A stretch of DNA of 64,000 bases. Source: Jonquetella anthropi DSM 22815. Its GTDB lineage: Bacteria > Synergistota > Synergistia > Synergistales > Dethiosulfovibrionaceae. A program made the position numbers and the translations under genes. Shown here one piece after another: positions 27,361 through 36,654 of the stretch (its first letter is position 1; every line of letters begins with the position of its first letter). The stretch covers positions 1,416,349 through 1,480,348 of the forward strand of contig NZ_CM001376.1 in the NCBI RefSeq assembly GCF_000237805.1, in the 5' to 3' direction. The notes beneath the pieces are model-generated. The model was given only the letters and a program-made list of their open reading frames with translations. It did not search any database and was not told where the DNA came from.

Positions 27361-27702
27361 TTAAACCTTCAGGCCGCCTTCGATGAAGTTGATCTCTTCT
27401 TCGGTCGTCCCGGCCGCCTGAGCCGCCGAGAGCAGGGCTTCCCGCTCCTTCTCGAGGGCGGCGATCCGCAGCTTGCTCCGAGAGAGCTCCCGGGCGACCC
27501 GATATCTATTTTCCCAACCGGCGACAACGGCGAAAACGCCCATCAGCAGGACACCGAGGCCAAACATGAGGACCTCCCACAGCCCCTGCGGCAGGGCAAA
27601 TTCCCACGCCAGCCACCGAACCGAGATCATGTCCGGGTTCTGAACCGCGAAAATCGCCGCCAAAACAGCGGTCAGCCCTAAGCCAATTCCGTAGCTTTTC
27701 AC
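27361..27702 (-). CDS. LapA-domain (DUF1049) membrane protein
   Basis: A 113-residue protein. A first membrane segment (GLGLTAVLAAIFAVQNPD) bears the LapA-type AVQNP motif, a second segment covers WEVLMFGLGVLLMGVFAVVA, and a cytoplasmic coiled coil (SRSKLRIAALEKEREALL) follows. LapA-like proteins in Gram-negatives help regulate lipopolysaccharide assembly; here only the domain similarity is visible. I prefer the GTG at 27702, with AAGG 8 nt upstream, over the one at 27711, which touches that site. It lies 63 nt upstream of recJ and may open the same transcript. Confidence 0.8.
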   Translation of the reverse strand: MKSYGIGLGLTAVLAAIFAVQNPDMISVRWLAWEFALPQGLWEVLMFGLGVLLMGVFAVVAGWENRYRVARELSRSKLRIAALEKEREALLSAAQAAGTTEEEINFIEGGLKV

Positions 27703-27800
27703 GCCGATCACCTTCTTTTCGTCCGAGCAGCTGAATGTATCGTTTTATTTTATCATGACGGGATAACCGTGTCCCCTCGAAGCGCGCCTTGAAACGACGC

Positions 27801-27833
27801 GAGGGTTTCCGGCATGTCCTGCCGAAAACCCTC
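27801..27833 (-). terminator. hairpin behind the nitroreductase gene
   Basis: An imperfect 13-14 bp stem with GAGGGTTT at one end and AAACCCTC at the other lies in the gap between the nitroreductase and LapA genes. The following bases are not T-rich, so it may be a weak terminator or an mRNA-stabilising structure. Confidence 0.35.
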
Positions 27834-27878
27834 GTGATACGGGCCACCGAAATGTGCCGCCGGCCCGACGCTGTTTAT

Positions 27879-28478
27879 TCAGATGCCCCGGTTGTCTCCC
27901 CAGGTATTCCGGCAGGTAAACTCGTACACCTGCTTGCGCTCCCGAAGGGACGCTTCGGCTTCCTGAAGCTCCTTCGGCAGGGCGTCCACCTTGCCGGGGA
28001 AGCCCAGCGCGATCATGGCCACCGGGATGACGGTCTCAGGCACCTTGAAGGTGTCGATGACCCGCTGATGATCAAAGCCGGACATGACGTGCCCAAACAT
28101 GCCCTTCGACGTCGTCTCCAGCAGGAGGTTCTGAACCGCGAGCCCCAAGTCAAACTGGGCCGTCGGGTTTGGCTTGCCGTTATGCTCAAACACCGTGTCC
28201 GCCAGAGCAACCAACAGCAGGCTGGCGTCCTTCGCCCAAGCGGCGTTCTGCGGGACGAGACAGTCCAACAGCCGCTGGAACTCATCAGGGTGCGCCCGAG
28301 ACGCCACGATGAACCGCCACGGCTGGGCGTTATAAGCCGACGGAGCCCAACGGCTCGCCTCAAGGAGCGAAAGGATAAACTCCTTGCCCGGCGCTTTCGT
28401 CGGATCAAACGCTCGGGGACTCCAACGTCTGGCGATGAGGTCGTTAATCGGGTAGCTGGTACGAGCCTTCTTCTCCAA
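27879..28478 (-). CDS. nitroreductase-family flavoprotein
   Basis: About 199 residues with the family's N-terminal ARRWSPRAFDP motif, SRWAPSAYNAQPWRFIVA and the C-terminal VIPVAMIALGFPGK, which bind FMN. It is an NAD(P)H-dependent reductase of unknown substrate. The frame extends to an ATG at 28514, but that ATG directly follows a TATAAT and has no ribosome site. A TTG at 28478 has GAGGTG at 7-nt spacing, so I place the start there with moderate confidence. It stands alone, downstream of mnmE in the same direction. Confidence 0.88.
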   Translation of the reverse strand: MEKKARTSYPINDLIARRWSPRAFDPTKAPGKEFILSLLEASRWAPSAYNAQPWRFIVASRAHPDEFQRLLDCLVPQNAAWAKDASLLLVALADTVFEHNGKPNPTAQFDLGLAVQNLLLETTSKGMFGHVMSGFDHQRVIDTFKVPETVIPVAMIALGFPGKVDALPKELQEAEASLRERKQVYEFTCRNTWGDNRGI

Positions 28479-28544
28479 GAGAGACCACCTCACCTTTTTT
28501 CTGTCTTCTAACATTATAACATGATGTTTCAGATTTCCGGCCGG

Positions 28545-29909
28545 TCACTTGCCGACACAGAATCGGCTGAAGATCTCATCCAGCAGGGATTGGTCGTTTT
28601 CCAGCCCTAACAGGCGGTCCAACGCGCGCTTCGCGTCGGCCAGACAGGAGGCGACCGCCCCTTGTCCCAGCCCGGACTCAAGCGCCAATCGACCGTCCTC
28701 TAGGCTCTCCGACGCGGCCTTCAGCTCGCCGACCTGGCGAACGCTGGCGTTTAAGCTGTCGTCTACCGACTTATTGCCGTAGGCCAGCGACACGATCGCC
28801 TCTTTGAGCTCGTCGAGCCCCGCGCCTTTTTTCGCCGACAGGACGACTAGCGGACTGTCGGGAAACTGCTCGGCCAGCTCCTTCTCGTCGAACTTCCGCT
28901 CCAAGTCGGATTTAGAAATGACGAGCACGTGGGAACCGGCCGCGGCGTCGGCGATCAGCTTCATGTCAAGGTCGTCAGCCGGCCTGGATCCGTCGATAAT
29001 CCAGACGCGAACGTCCGCGCTCTTCATGGCCTTTTTCGCCCGCTCGACGCCGAGAAGCTCCACCTCGTCATGGCTCGGCTCTCCCATGCCGGCGGTGTCA
29101 ACCAGCCGCAGCGGGACGCCCCGATACGTCAGGACAGCTTCGACGATGTCCCGGGTTGTCCCCGGCACGGACGTGACGATTGATCGGGACTCCTTAAGAA
29201 GCGCGTTGAGCAGCGACGACTTGCCGGCGTTCGGACGGCCGACCAGCGCGACCCTGACGCCTTCGCGCAGAATCACGCCGGACGCACAGCGGTCCTTTAA
29301 ATCGGCCAGCAGGGACCGAAGCACTTCCATCCGCTCGGCCAGCGTCCCGTCATCGACCAGCGGGACGTCCTCATCGGGAAAGTCGAGGCCAACTTCGACC
29401 TCTGCGGCGAGCGAGATCAAGCCGTCCCGCAGGTCCTTCACCTGTTCGGTCAGTTCGCCCGACAGGGTTCGGTTCGCCGCCCGGAGGGCCTCGTTGCTGC
29501 GGGCGTGAATCAGCGCGGCGACCGCTTCAGCTTGGCTCAAGTCAAGCCGGCCGTTTTCAAACGCCCGGCGGGTAAACTCGCCCGGCAGGGCTTGTCTGGC
29601 TCCGGCGGAAATGACCAGCTCCAGACACCGCTGGGCAAGGAGGCTGCCGCCGTGGCAGTGAATTTCAACCACGTCCTCGCCGGTATAGCTTCGAGGGGCC
29701 TTGAAGGGCAAGACCAGCACGTGATCAATCGTCTGTCCCCACTCGTCGGTCAGCTGGCCGTTGTGAGCGTACCGAGGCGTCATTTCCCCGCATGGCAGAA
29801 TGACTCGGGCATGGGCAATCCTCCATGAATCAGGCCCCGACAGGCGAACGATGGCAACGCCGCCGTCTCCCCATGGCGTCGCAATCGCAGCGATGGTATC
29901 CCCCCACAT
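28545..29909 (-). CDS. mnmE: tRNA-modifying GTPase MnmE
   Basis: A 454-residue protein that, with MnmG, forms the 5-carboxymethylaminomethyl group on U34 of several tRNAs. The N-terminal folate-binding domain begins DTIAAIATPWGDGGVAIVRL. The G domain has VGRPNAGKSSLL, DTAGMGEPS and SKSD. The C-terminal motif FCVGK holds the catalytic cysteine. The ATG at 29909 has AAGGAGAG with 8-nt spacing; an upstream ATG at 29951 would add 14 unconserved residues. MnmG is not in this window. Confidence 0.97.
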   Translation of the reverse strand: MWGDTIAAIATPWGDGGVAIVRLSGPDSWRIAHARVILPCGEMTPRYAHNGQLTDEWGQTIDHVLVLPFKAPRSYTGEDVVEIHCHGGSLLAQRCLELVISAGARQALPGEFTRRAFENGRLDLSQAEAVAALIHARSNEALRAANRTLSGELTEQVKDLRDGLISLAAEVEVGLDFPDEDVPLVDDGTLAERMEVLRSLLADLKDRCASGVILREGVRVALVGRPNAGKSSLLNALLKESRSIVTSVPGTTRDIVEAVLTYRGVPLRLVDTAGMGEPSHDEVELLGVERAKKAMKSADVRVWIIDGSRPADDLDMKLIADAAAGSHVLVISKSDLERKFDEKELAEQFPDSPLVVLSAKKGAGLDELKEAIVSLAYGNKSVDDSLNASVRQVGELKAASESLEDGRLALESGLGQGAVASCLADAKRALDRLLGLENDQSLLDEIFSRFCVGK

Positions 29910-29962
29910 CGTCCCCACTCTCCTTTCCTTCGGTCTGAGCTGTAAAACCACCCGTACGTTCG

Positions 29963-29991
29963 CTTTTGTCCTATTATATCTGTATTATAAT
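29963..29991. promoter_or_regulatory. overlapping divergent promoters of mnmE and the chromate transporter genes
   Basis: Two TATAAT boxes face away from each other: one on the minus strand (29973-29978) for mnmE and one on the plus strand (29986-29991) for the transporter pair. Only 7 bp lie between them. The -35 elements are weak (CTTTTG on the plus strand at 29963-29968). The 5' leader of the transporter transcript would be about 65 nt. Confidence 0.55.
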
Positions 29992-30061
29992 GAAAGATAA
30001 CGAGCTGACTGACGAATATTTGGCGTATGCCAGCAGCTTGCGGCACGAAAGGGGTTACGGT

Positions 30062-30640
30062 ATGCCCAGCAACGTACTATCTGACCGGACAAATTCCCTG
30101 AGCCCGTGGGGAATTTTCCGCACAATTTTCCGCATCAGCGCCACAACCCTCGGCGGCGGCGCCGTGATGATCGGCGTCATCAAGCAGGAAATGCTCCGCC
30201 AGGGGCTAATCAGCGACGAGAAACTCACCGACATGATCACCCTGTCCCTCTCGTCTCCCGGCCCTATGGCCAACAGCATGTCGTTTCAGGTCGGCTGGGA
30301 ACTGGCTGGCGCGGCGGGAGCCGCAGCCGCTGTGATCGGCATGGCGCTCCCGCCGTTTATCACCATTCTCGTACTGGCCAGCTGGCTGCTCACCCACATG
30401 GGAATGGGACACACGTCGGCGTTTTTCGGCGGCGCGGCGGCCGGACTCGTCATTCTCATGGGGTCAATCGTTTTTGACATCCTGAAAAAGAGCGTCGCCC
30501 GGTCGAAAATCAACTGGTTCGTCTGCGTCGGGCTGTCTGCCGCCATGATCGCGGGGCTGCCGCCGATTCACGCGCTGTTCGGAGGAACGGTTCTCAGCCT
30601 CGTCCTTCACGAGTGGGATCGTCGGAGGGCGCAGAAATGA
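30062..30640 (+). CDS. chromate transporter, first half (short CHR protein)
   Basis: A 192-residue membrane protein of the CHR family. It has the domain signature ISATTLGGGAVMIGVIKQEM and the SPGPMANSMSFQVG motif, then four to five hydrophobic segments. CHR proteins are found as tandem-domain ChrA or, as here, as two short proteins in adjacent genes that probably form heterodimers. The ATG at 30062 has AAAGGGG with 7-nt spacing; an earlier in-frame ATG at 29990 overlaps the promoter. The TGA stop overlaps the next gene's ATG. The true substrate may not be chromate. Confidence 0.88.
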   Translation: MPSNVLSDRTNSLSPWGIFRTIFRISATTLGGGAVMIGVIKQEMLRQGLISDEKLTDMITLSLSSPGPMANSMSFQVGWELAGAAGAAAAVIGMALPPFITILVLASWLLTHMGMGHTSAFFGGAAAGLVILMGSIVFDILKKSVARSKINWFVCVGLSAAMIAGLPPIHALFGGTVLSLVLHEWDRRRAQK

Positions 30641-31188
30641 TCCGGCTCTTTTTTATCTTCGCCCGCATCGGCCTGCTGACCTACGGCGGCGGGCTGGCGT
30701 CGCTGCCATTTCTCTACCAGACGTTCGTCCTGGAAAACGGCTGGATGACCGCCGGCGCGTTCGCCGAGGTGACCGCGTTGGCCCAGATGACCCCCGGCCC
30801 GATCGTCCTCAACGCGGCGACCATGCTCGGCTGGCGGTTCGGCGGCATGTGGGGCTCGATAGCCTGCTCCGCCGGCGTCGTGGCCGCTCCGCTCCTCGTC
30901 GTCGGAGCCCTCATGTGGGTCATTCGGACCGCGTCCGGAAAAGCGGCCCTGTGGGTCGACCGAGTCCGCATGGCTATGAGACCTGTCGTCGCGGCCATGC
31001 TGGTAGCCTCGTTGTGGAGCATCGCCCGTCCGGTAGCCGGCCGGCCGGTTCTGTGGCCGCTGACGCTGCTCGCGGCCTGTCTGTGGTGGAAAAGCGCCTT
31101 TATCCGCTCGTACCCGCAAGTCATGCTTTTTGCCTGTGCCTTGGCGGCTTTAGCGGCGAGTTTCACGCCGCTTGCAATATTTTTTTAG
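30637..31188 (+). CDS. chromate transporter, second half (short CHR protein)
   Basis: A 183-residue CHR-family membrane protein, partner of the preceding gene. The signature LLTYGGGLASLPFLY and ALAQMTPGPIVLNAATMLGW are clear, followed by further membrane segments. It starts at ATG 30637 inside the upstream stop (ATGA) with GGAGG at 8 nt, so the two are translationally coupled at about equal levels. The alpha-2-macroglobulin gene begins 50 nt later, probably on the same transcript. Confidence 0.88.
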   Translation: MIRLFFIFARIGLLTYGGGLASLPFLYQTFVLENGWMTAGAFAEVTALAQMTPGPIVLNAATMLGWRFGGMWGSIACSAGVVAAPLLVVGALMWVIRTASGKAALWVDRVRMAMRPVVAAMLVASLWSIARPVAGRPVLWPLTLLAACLWWKSAFIRSYPQVMLFACALAALAASFTPLAIFF

Positions 31189-31238
31189 CTGAGCGCCCAG
31201 CAAGTTTTGCGCCTATCGATCAACAAAGGAGGTCCATT

Positions 31239-34200
31239 ATGGCTCAACGCTCCAGATTCATTCACACCATCTCGGCAGCCTTGGCGACAGTCACGCTCGC
31301 CGGCGCCGTCGGGTGGGCCGCGACGACGGTCAAGTCGTTCTCCCCTCAGGGAGAACTCACCGATCCGAAACGTCCCATCACCGTCGTCTTTTCCGATCCA
31401 ATGGTGGCACCTTTAGCTGTCGGGAAGAAGTTCCCGCTGATGGCCTCGCCGCTTCGGATTCGTCCGACGGTGGACGGCTACGCTGTCTGGAAGGACGTCA
31501 ACAAACTGCAGTTCACGCCTCAAACCGAGTTCCCAGCAGCAACCGAGTTTTTCGCCGACTTCGGTCCCGGCGGCATTAAGGACGCCAAGGGACAGCTTCT
31601 CGCCGGCCAGCAGAACTTTTCTTTCAACACTCCGGCTTTAAAACTCGAAAAAGTCAGCCAAATCGGCATATCAGACAACCGGTGCACGCTGGAATTCGTC
31701 TTTTCGGCGCCGATTTCACCCCAGCGGCTGTACGGTTTTTTGTCCATTAAGGATTCAGAAGGAAATCAAATTTCCTACACCGTCGATACGAAGCAGCCTC
31801 AGAAAAATCTGATCGTCACGACTCAGTCCGTTGACGACGCAAGCGCCTTAACCTGTTCGCTTGCCGCCGGTCTCCGGCCGGACTCCGGCAGCCTTGGACT
31901 GGCCAATACCGAGGAGTACAACGTCAAAATCACCAGACAACTGGAAATTGACAACTCCTACACCAACAGCGGAAGAATCGTCTTCTCCCTGACAACGCGC
32001 GTGGACGTCGACGGCATTAAGAACTTTATCAAAGTTAAGCCGAACGTCCCGTTCCGAGTTTCCAACTCGTACGGCTATCTCTACGTGGAAAGCGACTCGT
32101 TTGTCCCCCGCTCAAGATTCACCGTGACGCTGAAAAAAGGTCTTGGGGGCGAATCAGGCCTGACGCAGGACTACGTTAAATCGTTTGTCTTCCCTGATCT
32201 GTCCGCAGATATTGAGTTCACCGGCACGGGCATTTTCCTCTCGCCATCTCAGGAGCCCCGTATTCCAATCCAGACGACGAACGTTCAAGACGTGAGCATT
32301 TCCGCTTACCGCGTTTATGACAGAAACCTTCCTCTGGTCCTGTCCAGCATTCAGTCCGCCCGGTCAGGCGACTGGGGCATCTCTGACGCCGTTCAGTGGG
32401 CCAAGCTTTTGACCACCAAAACGTTCTCCACCAACGGCGAACTGAACAAACCCGTCACGCGAGCCGTGAACCTGAAATGGTTCGACGAAAACCCGCACGG
32501 GTTGTACCTGCTCAAAGCAGAAAACAACGACGAGGACAGCTACTCCTCCACCGTCTGGCAGCTCGTGTGCATCAGCGACATGACCCTTTCCGCCCGAGTG
32601 TACCGTCAGGGACTCCACCTGTGGGCCAGCCACATTTCCGACACCAAACCGGTGGCGAACGGAACGGTTACCGTGTACTCGAGCAAAAACTTGATCGTCG
32701 GCACCGGCACGACCGACGCTGACGGCCTCGTCACCATCGTCCCAGAAGAACCTTGGACGAACGATACCCAGCCGTCGCTCGCCGTCCTGCAGAAGGACGA
32801 CGACGTCACGCTCGTTCCCTTGGACGGCGACCTGCTCAGCGACCGGGGCATAAACACCGACGGCGTTCCATGGACCGACAGCCTGGACGGCACTTGGATC
32901 CTGCCCCGCAACATCTGGCAGCCGGGCGAGACGCTGCAGGCCCAGGCCCTTGTCAGAAACGCTCAGGCCCTGCCCGTCCCCGAAGTCCCGCTTCGCTGGA
33001 GCCTGAAGGGCCCTAACGGCGAACTGAGCAGCGGCTCGTTCACCCTGTCGAAGCTTGGGACGGCCTCCCTTGAGACGGCTCTGCCCGACGCGATGGCCTC
33101 GGGACAGTACTCGCTCGTTCTCGAGACGCCGGGCGCGAAATCGCCCATCACCGTTCGCACCATCCAAGTAGAAGAGTTCCGGCCGCCCCAGATTGAGGTC
33201 AAGTTCGTTGACGCTCCCGACATTCTCGTCGCCGGAGAAGAGACCCCGATCAACTTCCAGTCCGACTACCTGTTCGGCGCCCCGGGCTCCGACCTTCAAT
33301 GGGAGCTGAGCTACCGCGCCGTGCCGATGGAATGGACCGTTCCTCAGCTCCCGGGATATCACTTCGGACCGTGGAACTACCGCAAGATCGCCTCGGAAGC
33401 CGACAGGCTCGCCGAGGACACGCTTGACGAAGACGGGAAGGGATCTTGGACGTGGCCTGAAGATCCCCCGTTCTCGTCGCCCGAAGCCGCTCCTATGAAG
33501 CTGAACCTCATCCTGTCCGTTCAGGAAAAAGGCGGGCGCTGGTCCGGCAAAACCTTATCCGTCCCGCTGCTTCCTGACAAATACATGGTTGGCGTGCTTG
33601 TCCCAGAATCGGATCTTCGTCCCGGCGTAGCGGTCGACATTCCTCTGGCTCTCGTTGACGCTCAGGGCGAGCCCGCATCAGGCAAAGTGGACGTCAAGGT
33701 CTCGCGCGTTGACTCCGAGTGGGTCATGGTCACAGAAGACGGCAGAAGCCGCTGCGTGTGGCAGGAAAACCTCGTTGAGACCGAAGCGACCTCCGTATCG
33801 GTCGACGGCAAAGGCTCCATCAACTACACCCCCGACGACGAGGGCGAATGGCAGCTTGAATTCTCCTGTGGCAAAAGCCGAACGACGATCCGCCTTTGCG
33901 CGTGGAAAGGCGCCCAGCCGGCGGCCCTCACTGGCCCGGAGAACCTCACCTTGTCAACCGACAAGGAAAGCTACAAGGACGGCGAATCGGCTCATCTGAC
34001 CGTCAAGAGTCCCTTTGCCGGACGGCTGATCCTCTGCTCCGGCACCGACAAGCCGCTGTTTATCAAATCGCTCGACATGGCCGACACTCAGACGACCGTC
34101 GACGTTCCCACCGACGGGTTAATTCCCAACGGCTGGTGCGTCGCCTCTCTCGTTCGTCCGGAAGGAAGCAAGCGCCCCTACCGAGCCCTCGGAGCGATCG

Positions 34201-36506
34201 CAATTAAGAAAGACTTGACCAGTTCCCTGCTCAAAGTCACAGTTAACGCCCCCGAAGAGACCGAACCCGGATCGTTCAACGCCGTCATCGAAGCTCAGAG
34301 CGCCGACGGCAAGCCAGTCAACGGGACCGTCACAATTGCGCTGGTTGACCGGGGCATCTTGGGAATGTCCAACACCGACAACTCAGATCCTTGGAAGTGG
34401 TTCACCCGGCTGCGTCGGCTGGACGGCTCCACCTGCGACACGTACGACCAGCTGATGAGCAAACTCGACTTGGGCGTGCCGGCCCTTCATCCTGCGGGCG
34501 GCGATGCAGAATCCTGCCGAATGGCCATGTGCGAAGGCGACGTCTACTCGCCCATCAAAGCTGAAGACTACGTGCCCACGTCGATCTGGGAAGTTGACCT
34601 GCCAATGAAGGACGGCAAAGCGGACGTTCAGCTTGACATCCCCGAATTCCAAGGCAGCGTCAGACTTGAAGCCTTCGTCGCCGCCTTGGACGGCGTCGGA
34701 CGTCAGACCGAACGGATCAACGTCGCCCGTCCTCTGATGAACAGCGTTTCCCTGCCCCGATACCTCGCCGCTGGGGACCAGTTCACCATCTCCGACCAGA
34801 TCTTCGCCAAGGAAGACGGCCCTGTGCAGCTGACCGTCAAGCCGGAAGCCCTGCTCGACGCGTCCGGCGATCCTGCCCAAACCGTTAAGGTCGTCAAGGG
34901 ACAGGCTACCGTCCAGTTGCCTGCACTCACCGCGCAGAAGTCGTCCGGCACGGCCAAGCTGACCGTTCAACTCAGCCAGGGCGACCTGTCGGCCTCTCAG
35001 ACCGTCTCCTCGATGCTGCGTCCCGCGTGGCCGCACGTCGTCCTCTCGGGCGGCGGGAAGACCGACGGAGAATCGAACATCTCGATGCCTCAGGAGTGGT
35101 TCCCCGGAACCGGCACCGCTTCCGTCACCCTGTGCGGGAGCCCCGTCTCTGACGTAACCAAGCTCCTTGAAGCTACCGACGGCTGGGGATCCCGGATTCA
35201 GCAAGTCATCGCCCTCGGCTGGATCAGCATCGGACTGCCCCAGGCCCTTGGCGACGAAAGCCTGACTAACGAAGAAGAGTTGGCACGGAAACTCTACACG
35301 TCGATCACGTTCCTCAAGGCGCTTCAGAACTACGACGGCTCTTGGAGCTACTGGCGCGGCGATGATTCCGGCGACATCTACACCACCGCCCAAGTCCTCC
35401 ACCTGCTTTCCGCCATGAAAGAACACGGCGTACCTGTCGACGAGAGCATGATCTCCCAAGGCACCCGGTACCTTCGTCAGAGCCTGTCGGACGAAGTTCC
35501 GGCAGACAACGCGGCTCAAAAGCTTGACCTCGTTGGCCGCGCCTACGCTTGCTACGCTCTTGCCCTGTGCGGCGACGCGCCGCTCGGTTGGATGAACTGG
35601 CTGATTGACCAGAAGACCCTGCCGGCTGATGGCTCAGCTCTCCTGTCGGCAGCATGGGCAGTGGCCGGCGACCGGAGCAAAGCCGAAACCATTTTGGGAG
35701 GCAAGGCGCCTTCGCTGGTCGACAAGCCGAACAAAAGCTGGTCGCCTGCGCTTCAGAGCCTAGCCCTTCGGCTGATCGCTCACGAAGCCATCGCCCCCGG
35801 CGGAGCTGACGCCCGCAACGACGCCGAAGCAATCGCCGCCGCTCTGGCAAAAGACTCGCTGTATTGGATTGACAGCTCGACCAGCGGCCTGCTGATCGCC
35901 GCGCTGTCCTCGTTTGCGGAACACGCCGGTGAATCCGCCTCATCCGGAACGCTCGTTGACTCAACCGGCAAAGAGCTGGCAACCTTTAACGGCTCACCGG
36001 TCACTTGGACCGGACCGGTGGACGGCCCCCTGACCGTCAAGGCCCAAGGCGGGACGCTCTGGTACAGCTGGTCGGTCCATGGCGTACCCTTGAACCAGCC
36101 TGCTCCGTTCGCCAAGGGAATTAAAGCTTCTCTGACCCTGACGGACAAAAACGGGGAGAAGATCAACGCCCAAGACGTCAAACTCGGACAGGAAGTCATT
36201 CTCCGCGTGACCGTCAAAGCGAACAGCAACAGCGCGAACCTGAGGACCAGCGTGCTCCTTCCCGCCGGACTTGAACTGACCGAGGCGGGCGAAGGAACAA
36301 CGGGGAACGTTGGATCGCTGCGAATTGACAAACGGCTTGATCGGGTCATCCTGAACGCCGTCAACGCAACAGGCGAATTTGGATGGAACTTCCCCTGCCG
36401 GGCAGTCTTCCGCGGAACGTTCATCATTCCGCCTCTGTCCGTCGAATCCCCTGCCAACCCCGGCATCGGGTATCTGGGCAAAGCGGACAAACTCGTCATC
36501 AAGTAG
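31239..36506 (+). CDS. bacterial alpha-2-macroglobulin family protein without thioester
   Basis: A 1755-residue secreted protein. A signal peptide (about 1-28, ending VGWA|ATT) lacks a lipobox cysteine, so it is probably soluble in the periplasm rather than lipid-anchored. MG-like beta domains, a bait-type region and the alpha-alpha barrel TED domain (LLEATDGWGSRIQQ, then NYDGSWSYWRGDDSGDIYTT) follow. At the place of the CxEQ thioester the sequence is GSRIQ, with Ser1318 for Cys. Such forms trap proteases only by conformation or act in envelope upkeep. The usual partner PBP1C is absent. The ATG at 31239 has AAGGAGG with 6-nt spacing. Confidence 0.9.
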   Translation: MAQRSRFIHTISAALATVTLAGAVGWAATTVKSFSPQGELTDPKRPITVVFSDPMVAPLAVGKKFPLMASPLRIRPTVDGYAVWKDVNKLQFTPQTEFPAATEFFADFGPGGIKDAKGQLLAGQQNFSFNTPALKLEKVSQIGISDNRCTLEFVFSAPISPQRLYGFLSIKDSEGNQISYTVDTKQPQKNLIVTTQSVDDASALTCSLAAGLRPDSGSLGLANTEEYNVKITRQLEIDNSYTNSGRIVFSLTTRVDVDGIKNFIKVKPNVPFRVSNSYGYLYVESDSFVPRSRFTVTLKKGLGGESGLTQDYVKSFVFPDLSADIEFTGTGIFLSPSQEPRIPIQTTNVQDVSISAYRVYDRNLPLVLSSIQSARSGDWGISDAVQWAKLLTTKTFSTNGELNKPVTRAVNLKWFDENPHGLYLLKAENNDEDSYSSTVWQLVCISDMTLSARVYRQGLHLWASHISDTKPVANGTVTVYSSKNLIVGTGTTDADGLVTIVPEEPWTNDTQPSLAVLQKDDDVTLVPLDGDLLSDRGINTDGVPWTDSLDGTWILPRNIWQPGETLQAQALVRNAQALPVPEVPLRWSLKGPNGELSSGSFTLSKLGTASLETALPDAMASGQYSLVLETPGAKSPITVRTIQVEEFRPPQIEVKFVDAPDILVAGEETPINFQSDYLFGAPGSDLQWELSYRAVPMEWTVPQLPGYHFGPWNYRKIASEADRLAEDTLDEDGKGSWTWPEDPPFSSPEAAPMKLNLILSVQEKGGRWSGKTLSVPLLPDKYMVGVLVPESDLRPGVAVDIPLALVDAQGEPASGKVDVKVSRVDSEWVMVTEDGRSRCVWQENLVETEATSVSVDGKGSINYTPDDEGEWQLEFSCGKSRTTIRLCAWKGAQPAALTGPENLTLSTDKESYKDGESAHLTVKSPFAGRLILCSGTDKPLFIKSLDMADTQTTVDVPTDGLIPNGWCVASLVRPEGSKRPYRALGAIAIKKDLTSSLLKVTVNAPEETEPGSFNAVIEAQSADGKPVNGTVTIALVDRGILGMSNTDNSDPWKWFTRLRRLDGSTCDTYDQLMSKLDLGVPALHPAGGDAESCRMAMCEGDVYSPIKAEDYVPTSIWEVDLPMKDGKADVQLDIPEFQGSVRLEAFVAALDGVGRQTERINVARPLMNSVSLPRYLAAGDQFTISDQIFAKEDGPVQLTVKPEALLDASGDPAQTVKVVKGQATVQLPALTAQKSSGTAKLTVQLSQGDLSASQTVSSMLRPAWPHVVLSGGGKTDGESNISMPQEWFPGTGTASVTLCGSPVSDVTKLLEATDGWGSRIQQVIALGWISIGLPQALGDESLTNEEELARKLYTSITFLKALQNYDGSWSYWRGDDSGDIYTTAQVLHLLSAMKEHGVPVDESMISQGTRYLRQSLSDEVPADNAAQKLDLVGRAYACYALALCGDAPLGWMNWLIDQKTLPADGSALLSAAWAVAGDRSKAETILGGKAPSLVDKPNKSWSPALQSLALRLIAHEAIAPGGADARNDAEAIAAALAKDSLYWIDSSTSGLLIAALSSFAEHAGESASSGTLVDSTGKELATFNGSPVTWTGPVDGPLTVKAQGGTLWYSWSVHGVPLNQPAPFAKGIKASLTLTDKNGEKINAQDVKLGQEVILRVTVKANSNSANLRTSVLLPAGLELTEAGEGTTGNVGSLRIDKRLDRVILNAVNATGEFGWNFPCRAVFRGTFIIPPLSVESPANPGIGYLGKADKLVIK

Positions 36507-36527
36507 CTAATCAAAGAAAAACGAAGG

Positions 36528-36560
36528 GCCCGGGAAGCAAATGCTTCCCGGGCTCTTCTC
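36528..36560 (+). terminator. terminator after the alpha-2-macroglobulin gene
   Basis: A perfect 12-bp stem (36528-36539 with 36542-36553) has a minimal AA loop and a T-rich tail TCTTCTCTTT. It insulates this gene from the CRISPR array that follows. Confidence 0.8.
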
Positions 36561-36601
36561 TTTGTATGCCAGTGACAGCACAACGTAAATTTTGATGAAT
36601 C

Positions 36602-36633
36602 GTTTCAATTCAGACACGTCCTAGGGCCACCAT
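36602..36633 (-). repeat. degenerate terminal CRISPR repeat
   Basis: It begins with the intact GTTTCAATTC of the repeat and keeps a TAGGGC core, but the middle and end are changed and about 1 nt is missing. It sits 21 nt outside the last perfect repeat, shorter than the 32-37 nt of true spacers. Decay at the leader-distal end is usual, which agrees with the leader lying at the other end. Confidence 0.65.
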
Positions 36634-36654
36634 AGCGTAAATACGTCCGCCTAG

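Noticed and set aside
30849-31238. N-terminal extension of the alpha-2-macroglobulin frame into the transporter gene
   Set aside because: It overlaps the CHR gene in another frame and precedes a perfect ribosome site and signal peptide at 31239.
32364-35982. Long minus-strand open frames opposite the alpha-2-macroglobulin gene
   Set aside because: Antisense shadows of a well-supported 1755-residue coding sequence; no start signals.
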